Shown: positions 34,113 through 46,109, counted from the stretch's first letter. The stretch: 64,000 nt of DNA from Pohlia nutans (GCA_022496805.1 CM040094.1:14221501-14285500), one strand, 5' to 3'. The notes: generated by a model from the letters alone, not told the origin. A program made the numbers and translations.

Positions 34113-37100
34113 CTATAGACTGTCAAGTAGACGGGGATCAACACGCAGCTCTCCATCTACAAACAGCTCTGGAAGGTCCTTAGAGCCAACAGAGGTCTCA
34201 CTTACTGTGCTGCTGGCAGAGAGGCGCCAGTCGATGCACTGGAGGCACAAGGCTAACCCATACTGAAGGGTAGTCATGCCAAGGTTGAGTCCAGGGCATC
34301 CACGTTTGCCATAGCCGAAAGGGATATAGTGGAAATCATTCCCTAGCACCGTGAGGTTCGATCCAATGAACCGGTCCGGGAAAAACTCCAGAGGCGAGTC
34401 CCAGAATAACGGGTCTCGGCTCAAAGCATACAGGTTAATGAGCACGGATGATCTCGCAGGGATATGGAATCCAGCAACTTCACACGGCTCCAAGTTCCCA
34501 TGAGGAATGAGGAGCTGGGCTGGTGGGTGGAGACGAAGTGTTTCCTTGATGATGTTCTGAATAAGGGGAAGCCTCACGATGTCCAATTCTTCCACAAGGC
34601 GCTTCCTGCCAACAACTTCGTCAAGCTCGTCGAGTGCTCTCTTGTGGAAAAGAGGATGTTTTAAAAGCTCCTCTATGGCTTTTCCAATTCCCTTGGATAT
34701 GGAGTCGCTTCCTGCTATCAAAAGTGCCTGCCATACACATAGTTCAAATACTTCAAACAATCACTCAAGAAAGTGGACAACACAACATTCAGTGGTGAAC
34801 ACAACTGCCTCCCTCCAATGAAATGATCATTTCTTTCTTCATTGGGGCCATCGCTACTTACAGAGACACATGGCGGGGTGAGGCATGAGGGATTATTGGA
34901 GGTCCCTGCCATGCTGATTATGTGTTTGGATGAAGCTGGATGAAGCTAGATGAAATGAAAAGGCAGCTCCGAGGAGGGCTACTGAATGTTATGAACAAAG
35001 AATGCGAGACTTGGACAACGGAGAAGGTAAAGGAATCATACAAATACAACGCCCATTTGTTGGTCATCGTTCAAGCGGTCCTCGCCTTCAAGAGACAAGA
35101 GCTTGCTCATGATATCCCTTTCGTTAGCGCCACTCTCAATCTCCGACGACGACCAACTGCTCATTTCCAGTCTTTTCTGCTCAATCAAAACCATGATACA
35201 CTTTCGCAGCTGGATCTCCACATCCCTCAGCTCGGCCTCAATGCCTTGAATATCGAGCCACCGAATCGATGGAAGGAGGTCGCTGATATTGATTCTTTGG
35301 ATGAGCTTGACAGCCTGTACATGACTCTGAACTTTTATCCAGGAAAACCTAGCGTTGTTTCCAAATCAAAGAAAACAAAAGATATATAATGCATCTCATT
35401 TCTTATTATTAAATGTCTGTTTTCAGTAGACGATTCTCATATTTGTTGCATGCATGGGTACATAAAAAGTGTCCAAGAGCTGAAATGGTACCTTTTTAAA
35501 TGTGAACATCAAAGTTTCAATCTCCTTGGGGACGACCTTTCCACCACAGTGCCTTCCAAAGATCATGCACACGGAGAGGTTCAGACCTAGTGTTGAAACG
35601 GCCTTCCTGAAATCGACTCTGTCACTTGCATCCAACTCACCACGTATCGCTTGCAACATTTTCAGCATCTACAACACTCTGCCAGGATAAGAATAAGTCT
35701 CAGGCCGTCGCAACCATGGAATTCCTTCGAACAAAAATCACTCATCTCTGTACAGAGAACACGCAGAAAGAGAATTTCACGAAACAATTTCTGCTTGGTC
35801 TGTTGCACAATTCTTAATGTCGAATCTCTTAAAAACTGCCAAAAAGTGACACATATCATCATGTGCTTGCTTGTATCCTCTTAGAATGTGACATGAAAAA
35901 TGATTTTCAAGATGTTAAATCTGAGCTGAACGTAAGGTAACCACACCTACCTAAAAGCAACACTCCAAATCTTGTACAATATCGACAATGGACATATGTG
36001 TACAAGATGTACAATGGACATATGTATATCTTGTAATGGATACATCTTGTATCGACAATGGACATATATATGTGCATCTTGTACACATATGTCCACACTA
36101 TAATATCTTGTACACATATTTTCCATTGTACACTCTAGTATCTTGTACATAATTACGTCCATTGTACACAATTTCAAGAATGTCCTCCATCTCAACATCA
36201 TGTAAAGTTTAGATCATTTTCCAATGAAACATTGAACGCTTGTGACATCTATCCACATAATGCATTTTTTGTGCATTGGAATCCTCTTTGATTTGCCAAA
36301 ATATATATTTAAAATTTGATCATTCTAATAATAGAAACTATGCTCAGCGTTGCAATATGAATTGAATTTCCCCTAATTGTGACACCTACCTAAATGCAAC
36401 ACTCAAAAACCTAGTACAATGAGAACATATTGATTATTGATTTCAAGAATATACTTCATCTAAACATCGTGTCAATTTTGAATCACCTACCAATGCAACA
36501 TTGATGCATTTTTTGTGCATTGGAATCCTCTTTGATTTGTCAAGAAAAATATTTTAAAATTGATCATTCTAATAATAGAAAATGTGATCAGCGTTGCAAT
36601 ATGAGTTGAATTTCCCTCATATGAATCAAGAGGACTGACCTGCTCCTTGCGAAGAAAAATATTTTAAAATTGATCATTCTAACAATAGAAACTGTGATCA
36701 GCGTTGCAGTATCAGTTGAATTTCCCTAATATGAATCAAGAGGACTGACCTGCTCCTTGCGAAGCTCTCGCGCCGCAGCGATTTTCTTCGGCGACAAGAG
36801 CTCCACGATAAACACACGGCGCAGGCGCTGATAAAGCGGATCACTCGCGGACATGGAAATGATGGAGTTCCCTTTGAAGGAGACGTAGTCGCGAACCACG
36901 CTCACGGGCCGATTGGCGAACTCCGGATCGTGCGTCTTGAGAAACGCCATCGCCATGCGTGCGCTCGACACCACCACGTACGGTCTCGTCCCCATCCACA
37001 GCAGCATGAGCTCCCCGTACGTCTCCGCCAGCTTCGCAAACATGACCTCCGGGGGTGGCCCGAAGGGCAGATGCGGCAGGCATCCCACCACGGGCCATTT

Positions 37101-37247
37101 CGGCGGCCCCGGAGGAAAGTTGAGAGAATTTTTGGTGCGCTTTCTGTGAGTGACCATGGCTATGGTGGTCACGATGGCCATGGCCATGGTAATCGGAAGC
37201 CATGGCCAGGTTCGCCATAGCCGGTCGAATTCTGCAAACTCCACCAT
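34113..37247 (-). CDS. Cytochrome P450 monooxygenase, four exons
   Basis: Exons (minus): 37247-36750, 35668-35492, 35314-35048, 34727-34113, all joined in phase 0 with GT-AG borders; 518 residues, stop TAG. A membrane anchor is followed by a hinge (WLPITMAMAIVTTIAMV, then FPPGPPKWPVVGCLPHL). Other landmarks: I-helix ALLIAGSDSIS, K-helix KETLRLHPP (ExxR), FFPDRF, and heme loop FGYGKRGCPG with the cysteine that binds iron. It is a microsomal monooxygenase of the plant A-type; ER location and need for a P450 reductase follow from the family, and the substrate is unknown. The start at 37247 (MVEFAEFDRL) is chosen because it puts the anchor at the N-terminus; an upstream in-frame Met at about 37352 would add 35 residues. 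Odd points: the C-helix Trp is Gln (LYQRLRRV), and the usual Thr of AGxDT is Ser. Confidence 0.88.
35950..36180. repeat. Palindromic repeats in P450 intron 1
   Basis: Variants of acaatggacatatg and tcttgtacacatatgtcc and their inverses recur about eight times, able to form a cruciform or a hairpin in the pre-mRNA. Confidence 0.6.
36262..36764. repeat. Repeats in P450 intron 1, the last copying the exon 1 border
   Basis: A block with tgatcattctaa-aatagaaa and tcagcgttgca occurs at about 36318, 36558 and 36668. The last two are part of a direct tandem duplication with a 110-bp period (36545-36654 and 36655-36764). It contains the last 15 bp of exon 1 and its donor site. Confidence 0.8.
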
Positions 37248-37429
37248 CGCTTCGATCGAGCAAACCCGAGCGTGCAAAACGAAACGCACGCTTGTTCGCT
37301 CCTCTGCAGAGCCGACGAATGAACATTCGCCGTCTTTGGAACATTCATCCATTGAGCAAATGAGTATTTTTTGAGTTTGAATATAGAAGTGATTTACATT
37401 CAATGAATTTTGTTGCATTAAATTATTAA

Positions 37430-37751
37430 TCCCTAAACGTCCCAGAGTCCAAAAACCGGATCACGAATGGATTCAAAGCCTGTAACTTTCTCATACAATT
37501 TTGGATGACTTTCATTCAAGTCACCTTCACAAACCTATTAAATTCTCTACCAATTAGAGTAAATCTCTTGTATGGAGAGATGTTGATAATATTGGAGAGG
37601 CCTCCAACTGCAAGTATGTCAAATTTGTTGGGTAGATTTCATGCATGCAATGGTCCTCTCATATACACCTATTGTACATTTGAGTTATGCTAATATCTAT
37701 TTATGAGGCTAGCATCTACTTGTGTTCAAAAGATCGGTACATTTAGGGGTT
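37430..37751 (+). mobile_element. TTAA-type element in the P450 upstream region
   Basis: TTAA at 37426-37429 and 37752-37755; ends TCCCTAAACGTCCC and (inverse) CCCCTAAATGTACC. 322 bp, the most complete unnested copy of the CCCCTAAACGT family. Its left end is 183 bp upstream of the P450 start codon, so it lies in the promoter. Confidence 0.8.
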
Positions 37752-38249
37752 AAGCTCTAAACTTTATAATCCTACTAAAGTTTCTAAGATTCTTTTTGAT
37801 GTTCTTTCAACGATACTTTTGAATGCTCTTTTCTTCACATCTGAAGTAAATTTTCTTTGTTTAATTCTTACTAAATTTCCTCATAGAATGCCGAATGCCT
37901 TCTCTCATCATAGTTCTACATCAGGAATTTCGGACCCCACTGATTCCGCACGATTTCAGTGCGATTTCCGATATTTCAAGGGTTCGTACAGTTTTCGCAC
38001 TGATTCCGCACCGTTGCGTCATTCATCGCAACTACATTGATATGACACGATGTTCGTACAAGCGGATACAGTACTGATTCGACACGATTGATACATCTAT
38101 TGAAAACGTATGAATTCAGCACTCTTTATAGTCATCAAATGTCGTGCTTTAATCGTCTTTAAAACTACACTGATTCAATGCGTTTTTCGTGCGACATCAT
38201 CTTTTCCATATCTAGATTTTATTTTCTTTCTATATCTAAATTTGATCAA

Positions 38250-38455
38250 AATAATATTATTAAAAAAAATATAATAAAATATTAATAAAATATAAAATAA
38301 TTATTTTCCTCGCTACCCACTTTAACTACACGGAAATTACCCGAACCCACGGTGGGGCCTACCATAGCTTCCCAAGCTCTATCGCCGACGGCGGGATTTG
38401 AACTCACGACCTCCCAATCATCAACCAAGCTCCAAACCACCAAGTCACCACAAAC
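38250..38455 (-). repeat. tRNA-derived SINE-like unit
   Basis: Read on minus, the head is tRNA-like: an A-box-like stretch (TGACTTGGTGGTTTGGAGC from 38449 downward) and a B-box-like GAGTTCAAATCCCGCC (38406-38391), about the spacing of a tRNA gene, followed by a unique body and an A/T-rich tail (38250-38300). RNA polymerase III would transcribe it. Family not named. Confidence 0.5.
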
Positions 38456-38559
38456 TCTCGATGCATAGGTCGGAACTTTTTTGGTAATTATAAAAGATTA
38501 AAACCATTGGCAATTTTTTGCCATGTGTATATAATTCTTTTTTCAAATTTTATTTTTGC

Positions 38560-39015
38560 ACTACAACATTTAGGGCTTTTCCTACATCTACAAAAAAATT
38601 CAGCATATTTTGAGTTTTTTTTTTTTTGGCCAAAATTGTGATGGCAGATCATGGCTGTGAGCTGTTTTTTTTTTCAGCGGACTTTGAATGTTTTTAACTA
38701 TGCGAAAAAAACTTTTTTTCCAAATTTTTTTTGCACTAGATTATGTAGGACTTTTTCTATATATAGGATTTTTTTCATAATTTTTTTAATTTTTTAATAT
38801 TTTGCCAAAATCGTGATGGCAGATCATGGCTGTGAGCTGTTTTTTTTTTTTCAACGGACTTTGAATGTTTTTAACTATGCGAAAAAAAAAAAATTCCAAA
38901 TTTTTTTTTGCACTAGATTATGCAGGACTTTTTCTATATCTAGGATTTCTTTCATAATATTTTTAATTTTTTAATTTTTTGCCAAAATTGTGGTGGTTGT
39001 GAGCTATTTTTTTTT
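38560..39015. repeat. About 180-bp tandem repeat, 2.5 copies
   Basis: The phrases gtgatggcagatcatggctg, ggactttgaatgtttttaac and tgcactagattatg recur in the same order, with long T and A runs that differ in length. Confidence 0.8.
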
Positions 39016-39917
39016 TGCTCCTATGATGAAAAGTACAATGATAACCAATAATACCAAATTTGAATTCTAAAAATATAAAATATTATTTCTTTGAAATTTT
39101 AATGTGTATCGCTTCTAAACTCTATAAATGTAGATCTAAAAATGTTTTGGAAAATTTAACCGTAAGTATAATGTAAAGAAGATTCTTGGAGTATTCCAAC
39201 ATATTCTAAAATAATATAAAATATTTTGAAAGATTCCAAAAAAATCCAAAAAAATCCAAAAAATATTAAAGTATTGTACACGGATGTCGTACGAATATAA
39301 TTTGCATTATAATAGATACTAAAATCGCACGAATATAGTAAATGGCATTAATATGATACGTATACGATACTGAATCCGCATTAACTAAAACCGCATGTTA
39401 TCCGTGTCTTATTAGCCATGTAATATAGATACACGATTAACGCACGGATTCCGTCAAACACAGTTTTCGTGCGGAAACAACACTTTTGTCATAATCATTG
39501 AAAAGACACTGCATCGACATCTTAGTAATGCATGTCACTTCCGTACGATAACGACACTTCTAAATGCACATATGACGTGCGGAATCTGTGTTTAACGATA
39601 AACGCACTGAAATCGTGTAGAATCAGTGGGGTCTGAAATTTCTTAGTAAGAAAAGTTATTGTATTTGCAAAATTTGATTCAAACAGTAAAAAGTCTGAAA
39701 TCCTATTGTTATAGAATGTCATGTGATTTGGTTGATCTCAAAAGTGTGAAACTTATTACTCTATTATATAAAAGAAATAATATAATAGAAATAGTTGTAA
39801 AGATATGGTAAATTTTATTTTTCTGGAACAAACACACCCAATAAAGTTGAAGCCTTGTTTTAAATGTTTGAATTTGAAAAAAAAATAACCAATGAAAAAA
39901 AACAAGGGACATTTATA

Positions 39918-40885
39918 TTTTTGTATAAATTTTGAAACATAAAATTAAAAAATATATTTTAATTCAATTACAAAAAAGATATTGACAACTTGTAGATGAA
40001 ATTTGTTGTGATTGGTTGATATGTAATTCTCTAAGTGTAATGATTTTTGGAGAATTTCGTGGTTGCTTAACCCCTAAACGTCCCAGTGTCCAGTTTTTGA
40101 ACAACAAACAGATTCCAACTCACACTACAGACATTACTTCATGAATGAAACTCATTCAATTTTTGAAAATACTTTATGAAGTTGTTGTACTATCTATTGG
40201 TTGGGTTTCGTATTACTAGGGGACATATTTCTTTTAGAATATAAATGTGGAAGTATGTCAAGCAGTTAACCAAGCCAAAATTGCATTGACTTTAGTTCAA
40301 AAGTAGGCTTGCTAAATGAGGTTATAGATTGAAGTAACACAAAATATTCAAAAAATCGTCATTTCAAGAGTATCTCGTTTAAAATCCATTCTAACAAATT
40401 TTACTCAAAAAATATCAATATTTTGTTTGTAATCAGAAAATTTTAATTATAACCTTGAAATTTTATAATTAAATATCAGTGATGGCATTGATGAATCTAA
40501 CTGTATGGATGGAACCTAAAATTCAATATCTACAACTTTCATTTGTATAACAATTCCGAAATATTCTTCTAAATAGCACTTTATAATGATTTTTCTCAAA
40601 TTGTCAATTCTAGGGATACCCTGGGATGTTTAGGAGTTAATTTTACAAGTTGACTTTTTTAAGAGCACTTTTACACTTAGATCTTCGAAATTTGGGGTGA
40701 ATCACTACAACATGAAATGAGGCATAAAAATTTCACAGATTAGCCCCTTTTTAATATGATCACACATACACAAAGCTAACTTCCTATAAAATACATAGTA
40801 AAAAATCCACATTGCTAAAAGTCATTGAGAGATGAGAAATTTGTATTTGATTATGCACATCATGAACGGTTGGACGTTTAGGAGT
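39918..40885. mobile_element. Outer TTAA-family element, split by a younger insertion
   Basis: Sequence from about 39918 to 40066 and from 40641 to 40885 matches 58830-59239 in the same order (gaaatttgttgtgattggtt, ttttaagagcacttt, ctacaacatgaaat). The right end is GGACGTTTAGGAG. It is cut by the element at 40071-40636, and the left end is missing. Confidence 0.75.
40071..40636. mobile_element. TTAA-type element inserted in a relative
   Basis: TTAA at 40067-40070 and 40637-40640; ends CCCCTAAACGTCCCAG and (inverse) CTCCTAAACATCCCAG. 566 bp, no gene. The flanks joined across the element read GGTTGC-TTAA-TTTTA, exactly the unfilled site seen at 58967-58981. Confidence 0.88.
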
Positions 40886-41007
40886 TCAGGATTAAGCCAA
40901 GCCTTGAATGCCAACTGGTACAATCTCCTCAATTCTTTACATTCTAGGATCATACATGTAATGTGTACTATGTTTTTTGGCAAGTTAGGAGAGTAACTCA
41001 AAACATT

Positions 41008-41078
41008 AGTAGAAAAGGTGGCGGTCCCTGAGGAAAATCGTTGTGCATCTCTCTCGACAGTGCAACCTTTTCTACTAG
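41008..41078. repeat. Short inverted repeat AGTAGAAAAGGT
   Basis: agtagaaaaggt near 41010 and accttttctact near 41066 face each other across about 45 bp. Possibly a very small MITE. Confidence 0.4.
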
Positions 41079-41268
41079 TGAAACAATCTTACAGCTTGTT
41101 AAGCAACTTTTAGGAACCATGATTATGATGGTATAGCCATTCTTCCAACGATCCTAGCAAACGTGGCAATCAGTGTATATAGGGTATAGAATACGATTAT
41201 CCCGGCTAACTCACCTTGAGTTTGAATAAGATACTATGAATTTTCACTACCACAATTTGGTTTGATAT

Positions 41269-41506
41269 ACTCTTATTTGTTCGCTTCAAACAGTTAAAAG
41301 GTATGAAAGAAATTGGTGATATCTCATTATTAGGTGTGTACGAGCTTGGTGGCCTCTAAACTCAAAGAAAATAAGTTTTGCCATCAAAATAAACTTTTAA
41401 AAGTTTTCTTTGAATTTAAAGACCTCCAAGCTTTTACACACCTAATAATGAGAGACCACTAAGTTCTTCCATACCTTTTAATTATTTGGAGTGAATAAAT
41501 AAGAGT
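41269..41506. mobile_element. Foldback/hairpin element, arms about 115 bp
   Basis: The left arm (from ACTCTTATTTGTTCGC) and the right arm (ending AAATAAGAGT) are inverse copies almost to the centre, including tctcattattaggtgtgta. No coding frame. The RNA would fold into a long hairpin. It directly abuts the TTAA element at 41514. Confidence 0.7.
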
Positions 41507-41513
41507 CTATTAA

Positions 41514-41783
41514 CCCTTTAACATCCCAATTTGACATTGTTTTCAAAGATTCGTTATAAAATGTTTGAAGAAAAACAAAAATGAAACTTAATATAAACCA
41601 ATTGATTTGCTTTTCAAAAAATCACAATATCTTATTTTGAAGACCCATGTTGTACAAAATGAGAATCAACTAGCACAAGAACCAAGAGAAATTTGGGTGA
41701 ATGAAAAAATGTACAAGATGTAGTCAAGAGAAAGGTTGCAATATGTTTGTCATTCAATATATGGACGCAAGCGCATCAAAGGG
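41514..41783. mobile_element. TTAA-flanked MITE, CCCTTTAACG subfamily, copy 2
   Basis: TTAA at 41510-41513 and 41784-41787; ends CCCTTTAACATCC and (inverse) CCCTTTGATGCGC. It aligns along its length to the element at 1040-1411. Confidence 0.75.
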
Positions 41784-42581
41784 TTAAACCAACAGGTAAT
41801 GGAATCATTGCCATGCCCCTATTTAAAGGGCCAGCTTGTCTATGAAAGACGTGTTCATCTTCACAACATGTACACAGAATCTGGCGATGAGGCTTTTGAT
41901 ACTTAACTTCCTGTTGCTCGTGAGGACAAGCATTCTCCATGGTCCATGTGTCGGCTTTAGCTCAAAAGCATGCCATGAAAGTATCCATGAGTCAGCAATT
42001 AATCCATCAATTGGTCGTAAAAGGATCCCTAGGCATGGCAAAGTTGATTCCTCGTGCCAAGGCCGTGTCTGAAATGGATGAAGTTCAGCGTATATTTGTA
42101 AACTAAGGGGACAAGAAAATGAGTGTTTGGCTAAGTACAACCTTTCCAACAGTCAAGGAACAAAGTTTGTAACATGGGGTGCATTATACGAAACACGTGA
42201 AAGTATACGTGAGTGCACAAAAGGGGTACGAATAATTTGAACACTACAGTTAACCGAAAAGTCAGCTCAAAGAGGAAAGTATTAGCAAACTCCTCTTGAA
42301 CTCCTCTTGATCTCATATGGAAATATAAATAGATCGAAAATTAGTTCATGATGAGTTGGGAGACAATCTAAAGGAAGCCACTGTCATTATTCTCCACACC
42401 TCGCAATGACTTCCACACCTCCTACCAAAGCGCCAAGCCCATGGTCCACAAGGGACAAGTTATGACACTACCCTATTCAACCCAAACATAGCTCAGAAGA
42501 GATCAAAAGAGAGGTTAGAAGGAGGTTGAAAAAGCAGGTTCCATGGCCTTCTTTTTGGTTAACTCTATTATTGTATAAACT

Positions 42582-42912
42582 ACATATACCATACGTGGAA
42601 GGCAGGGTCGGCACTTTTATGTCGAATAATGAATAAAAGTTGAAACAGTGGAGGTCAGCACTTTCAAAAATTATTGTTAAGAAATTTTCTATTAATAGCT
42701 AACATTAAAAAAAACTCGGCGGCTAAACGTTTTATTTTATTTTTTGTCTACGATTTTTGTTGAGTGTTATGTTTCTATTCTTCTTTTTTCAGCTTTTTGT
42801 TGACTTTATTTTTGTTGATTTCAACAAATTACTTAATATATTTATTTATTTATTCAACAATTTTTTGGGGAATTATTTTCTGCCGACCCTGCCTTCCACG
42901 TACGGTATATGT
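42582..42912. mobile_element. MITE with 32-bp terminal inverted repeats
   Basis: ACATATACCATACGTGGAAG continuing GCAGGGTCGGCA at the left; the inverse at 42881-42912 with one mismatch. 331 bp. The target duplication is unclear, so no superfamily is given. Confidence 0.65.
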
Positions 42913-43559
42913 CATACATGTTATAATTTGTTATAGAGGGCCCTTTCAAAATACAAAACGTTTGTATTTGAACTTTAAAGCATAAGTTTTGATATTGTAT
43001 GAAATTAGGAAGTTTGGTGGTCGTTGGGTTCAGTACATGGATCCAATTGCTTTGATGAATTGTCCTTCAAACATGGACTTCATCTTATGTTGGAACCCAA
43101 AAAGTGCGAACAACAAGTGAACACACGATCTTACCAATCATTTGATGTTAGCCTCCCGGGGAAGTCACTGTTAAGAAGTTAGATAACTATGAGAGAACAA
43201 ATATAGGGTGTCTTCTATTCATTTGAGATAGAAATTATAAATTTTTAGAAGAAATATAGGATGTTTTAAAACTAATTTGGGAAGACTTCATGAATATTCC
43301 TATAATGTACCCTAAATATGCTATAAATAGCATAATGTTCCAATTATTTCATAACCCCCCATTAAATACCCTTTGTTTGCTCATATATAACCAAAATTTT
43401 ACACTAAGTGGCTTCCCCAAGGTTAGCCTAGAAACCATAATTGCATTAGTTACTATCACGTATATTGCAGAATTAGACATTTATAAGTTGCATCCATGTG
43501 ATGAAAAAGTTTTCAATGACTTTACCAATGAAAACTAGGGATTTTCACTGTTACACATA

Positions 43560-44890
43560 TGGTAGGAGCTAATTGCTACTTGAAAGAGAATCACCTCAAG
43601 ATTGTCGTAGTGTTAGAAAATTTACTATTCCAGAAAAGTAATGATGTTTTTGGCAACAATTTCTTTAACTTTTTGAATTTAACATCTAATTTTAACCAAT
43701 AATATCAATTTTCAAATGCTAAAAATACAAAATATAAATTTGGTGAATATTCAAGGATAAATGCTTCTAAATTTATTAAATGAGTATCTGAATCATTTTT
43801 TGAAAGTTTGACCGTACAGATAATTACTAAACATCGTGCATCTCATTTTCTTTTTTGGACCAAACTTCATCGAAACTAGAGAAGTAACATTTTATAACCC
43901 ATTTACACTTTGTCTAGCTAGTGAAGATAACTCTAGTTAGACACATTTACACCACATTTCCACTTGCGATTGAAGTCATAATGTGTTAACCCCTAAGTGA
44001 CAACCATTTTGTGATTGCTACCTTTTTCTAAGCGCTGCCCATGATGAAACAAATATTTATATAAAAAATAAAAACATATTTTCATATAGAAATCAAGTCT
44101 ACTTTCCAATCCAATTTGAATCATGTCAATCCGAGTTAAACTCCACCAAGGAGAATTTTCAAAAAAAAAGACTTTAATATTGTCTTGGTGTTTTAAAACT
44201 TACTATTTTGGAAACTGATGATGTTCTCTCCTTTGAAAAAATTTCTTTTTTGCATTTCAGAATAGAATGTCTAGTTTAAACAAATCATACCAAATTTTAA
44301 ATTCTAAAAATAAATCTTGAAGTTTTGGTGAATATTAAATGGTAAATACTACTAAATTTTTTAAACGAATATCTAGAACATTTTTTGAAAGTTTGACATA
44401 GGGTACATTCACAGTATAACGAGACAAAGAAATTGTGACCAATGATTAATTTAACGGATTATTAAGTAATAATCTTATCATTGGAATTGATAATGCAATA
44501 TAAATTGATAACTTCATATATACTATGTCATTTTACAATATACTAACGTTTGACGATTTTTGAGAAATTATTGGTACTCCAAAACGACAAAAATATGGTC
44601 GTAACCAATCGTTAATAACAACTAAAATGCGCTAAAATGCTCATAATATGTCGCAAAATGTCCTTAAATTTTTCTGATATCTACATAAATTGAAGATATA
44701 ATTTTCTAAGCACTCATCAAGAGTCGTTAGATTTGTGTAGGGTTAACTCGTTATATTGTGAATGCACCCCATACGAATAATTGCTAAGCATCATGCTTCA
44801 CATTTTTTTCTTTTGGATCAAACTTCATCAAAATTGCCTACGTAACATTTTATAACACCTTTGGGTTTTTCCCTTACTCCTTTGTCATTT
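43560..44890. repeat. Two direct copies of an AT-rich repeat, the second interrupted
   Basis: About 43620-43890 and about 44200-44400 plus 44770-44870 share the same order of phrases (attttttgaaagtttgac, aataattgctaa or aataattactaa, aacattttataac). The second copy is split by the element at 44401-44769. Confidence 0.7.
44401..44769. mobile_element. MITE with 4-bp CATA duplication
   Basis: Ends GGGTACATTCACAGTATAAC and (inverse) GGGTGCATTCACAATATAAC; CATA at 44397-44400 and 44770-44773. 369 bp. The sister copy near 43808 shows the unfilled site. Confidence 0.7.
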
Positions 44891-45119
44891 ATGGATTAAG
44901 AAATAGAAGAATTCTAATATGACGCATTATGATAGTAGAGTCTTTGTGAAATGAACGAGTATACATCAAGTTAAAGAAATGAGTGTAGATAGATAGATGA
45001 TAGATAGAAACTCTGGTCCTCTTGCGAGGTCGGCGTGAATATAGTGTCTGTTTGTCTTGACAATGAGCCAATATCCACCGGGCAAAGGAACATTGGTACA
45101 AGACTACGAAATGAGTGTA

Positions 45120-46109
45120 CAGTGGGGTGACACCAAAATTGTGCCCTTGTGCAATTCGAGGGAAAGTGGCCACACTGCTGCCAACTTTGATACCCTCCCG
45201 AGCGCTGGAAAATTGTTATTTATACATGAAATTTTAGACACAAAATCATTGTTATGTTGAAAATATGTGTACCAAATTTCAAAGCTAGAAGATTGATACA
45301 AAAAAAGATATTCAAGATTTACTAACAAGGGGTAGCTGTAAGAAATGTTTCACAGCTGCCAACTTTGACACACTCCCAAGGATTGAAGAAAAATAAATTC
45401 ACATGGAATTTTTGGAGTAGGAACATATTTATGATGTTTACACATCTGAAAAAATTCAAGTCCAAAAGACCCACGAAAAATATGATATTCCAAATCTACC
45501 AAGAGGTGTAGTTGTGAGAAACAAAGTTGCTTCACAACTTCCAACTTTGACAGCCTTCCTAGGGCTGAGAATTTGTTATTTCAATATGAAGTTTTTGTCA
45601 CATGATCTTTATGATGTTGATCACATGTATGAAAAATTTCAAGGCCAAAAGATACACACAAAAATAGTTATTCTATATCTACCAACGCAATTGTGAAGCA
45701 ACTTTGTTTCTCACAACTACACATGTTGGTAGATTTGGAATATCATTTTTTTTGTGGGTCTTTTAGACTTGAATTTTTTCACATGTGTAAACAACATAAA
45801 GATGTTCCTCCTCCCAAAATCTCATGCGAAAAAAAGATTTCTTCAATCCTTGGGAGGGTGTCAAAGTTGGCAGTTGTGAAACATTTCTTACAGCTACCCC
45901 TTGTTAGTAAATCTTGAATATCTTTTTTTGTATCAATCTTCTAGCTTTGAAATTTGGTACACATGTTTTCAAGGTAACAATAATTTTGTGTCTAAAATTT
46001 CATGTATAAATAACAATTTTCCAGCGCTCGGGAGGGTGTCAAAGTTGGCAGCAGTGTGGGCACTTTCTCTCGAATTGCACAAGGGGACAATTTCGGTGTC
46101 ACCCCACTG
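45120..46109. mobile_element. Foldback element 3 (CAGTGGGGTGACACC subfamily)
   Basis: TA at 45118-45119 and 46110-46111. The ends CAGTGGGGTGACACCAAAAT differ from the other three foldbacks after the first ten bases, but the arms are built of the same kind of unit (ctgccaactttga, ctaccaa, tagttgtgagaaa). Confidence 0.85.

Larger units (their letters stand above)
37922..39643. mobile_element. 1.7-kb element with 40-bp terminal inverted repeats
   Basis: The left end begins GGAATTTCGGACCCCACTGA and continues TTCCGCACGATTTCAGTGCG. The right end is the inverse with three to four changes. Inside are a tRNA-derived SINE-like unit (38250-38455) and a poly-A/T-rich tandem repeat (38560-39015). No transposase is visible, and the target duplication was not resolved. 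Confidence 0.6.

Noticed and set aside
34940..35389. 149-codon plus-strand frame
   Set aside because: It covers P450 exon 3 on the opposite strand. The minus strand reads a typical P450 segment (NISDLLPSIRWLDIQG) with good splice borders.
36000..36150. CRISPR-like array in the P450 intron
   Set aside because: The repeats are palindromic variants of different length without uniform spacers, inside a eukaryotic intron.
36841..37344. 167-codon minus-strand frame rich in His and Gly
   Set aside because: Alternative frame of P450 exon 1; the accepted frame carries the membrane anchor and PPGPP hinge.
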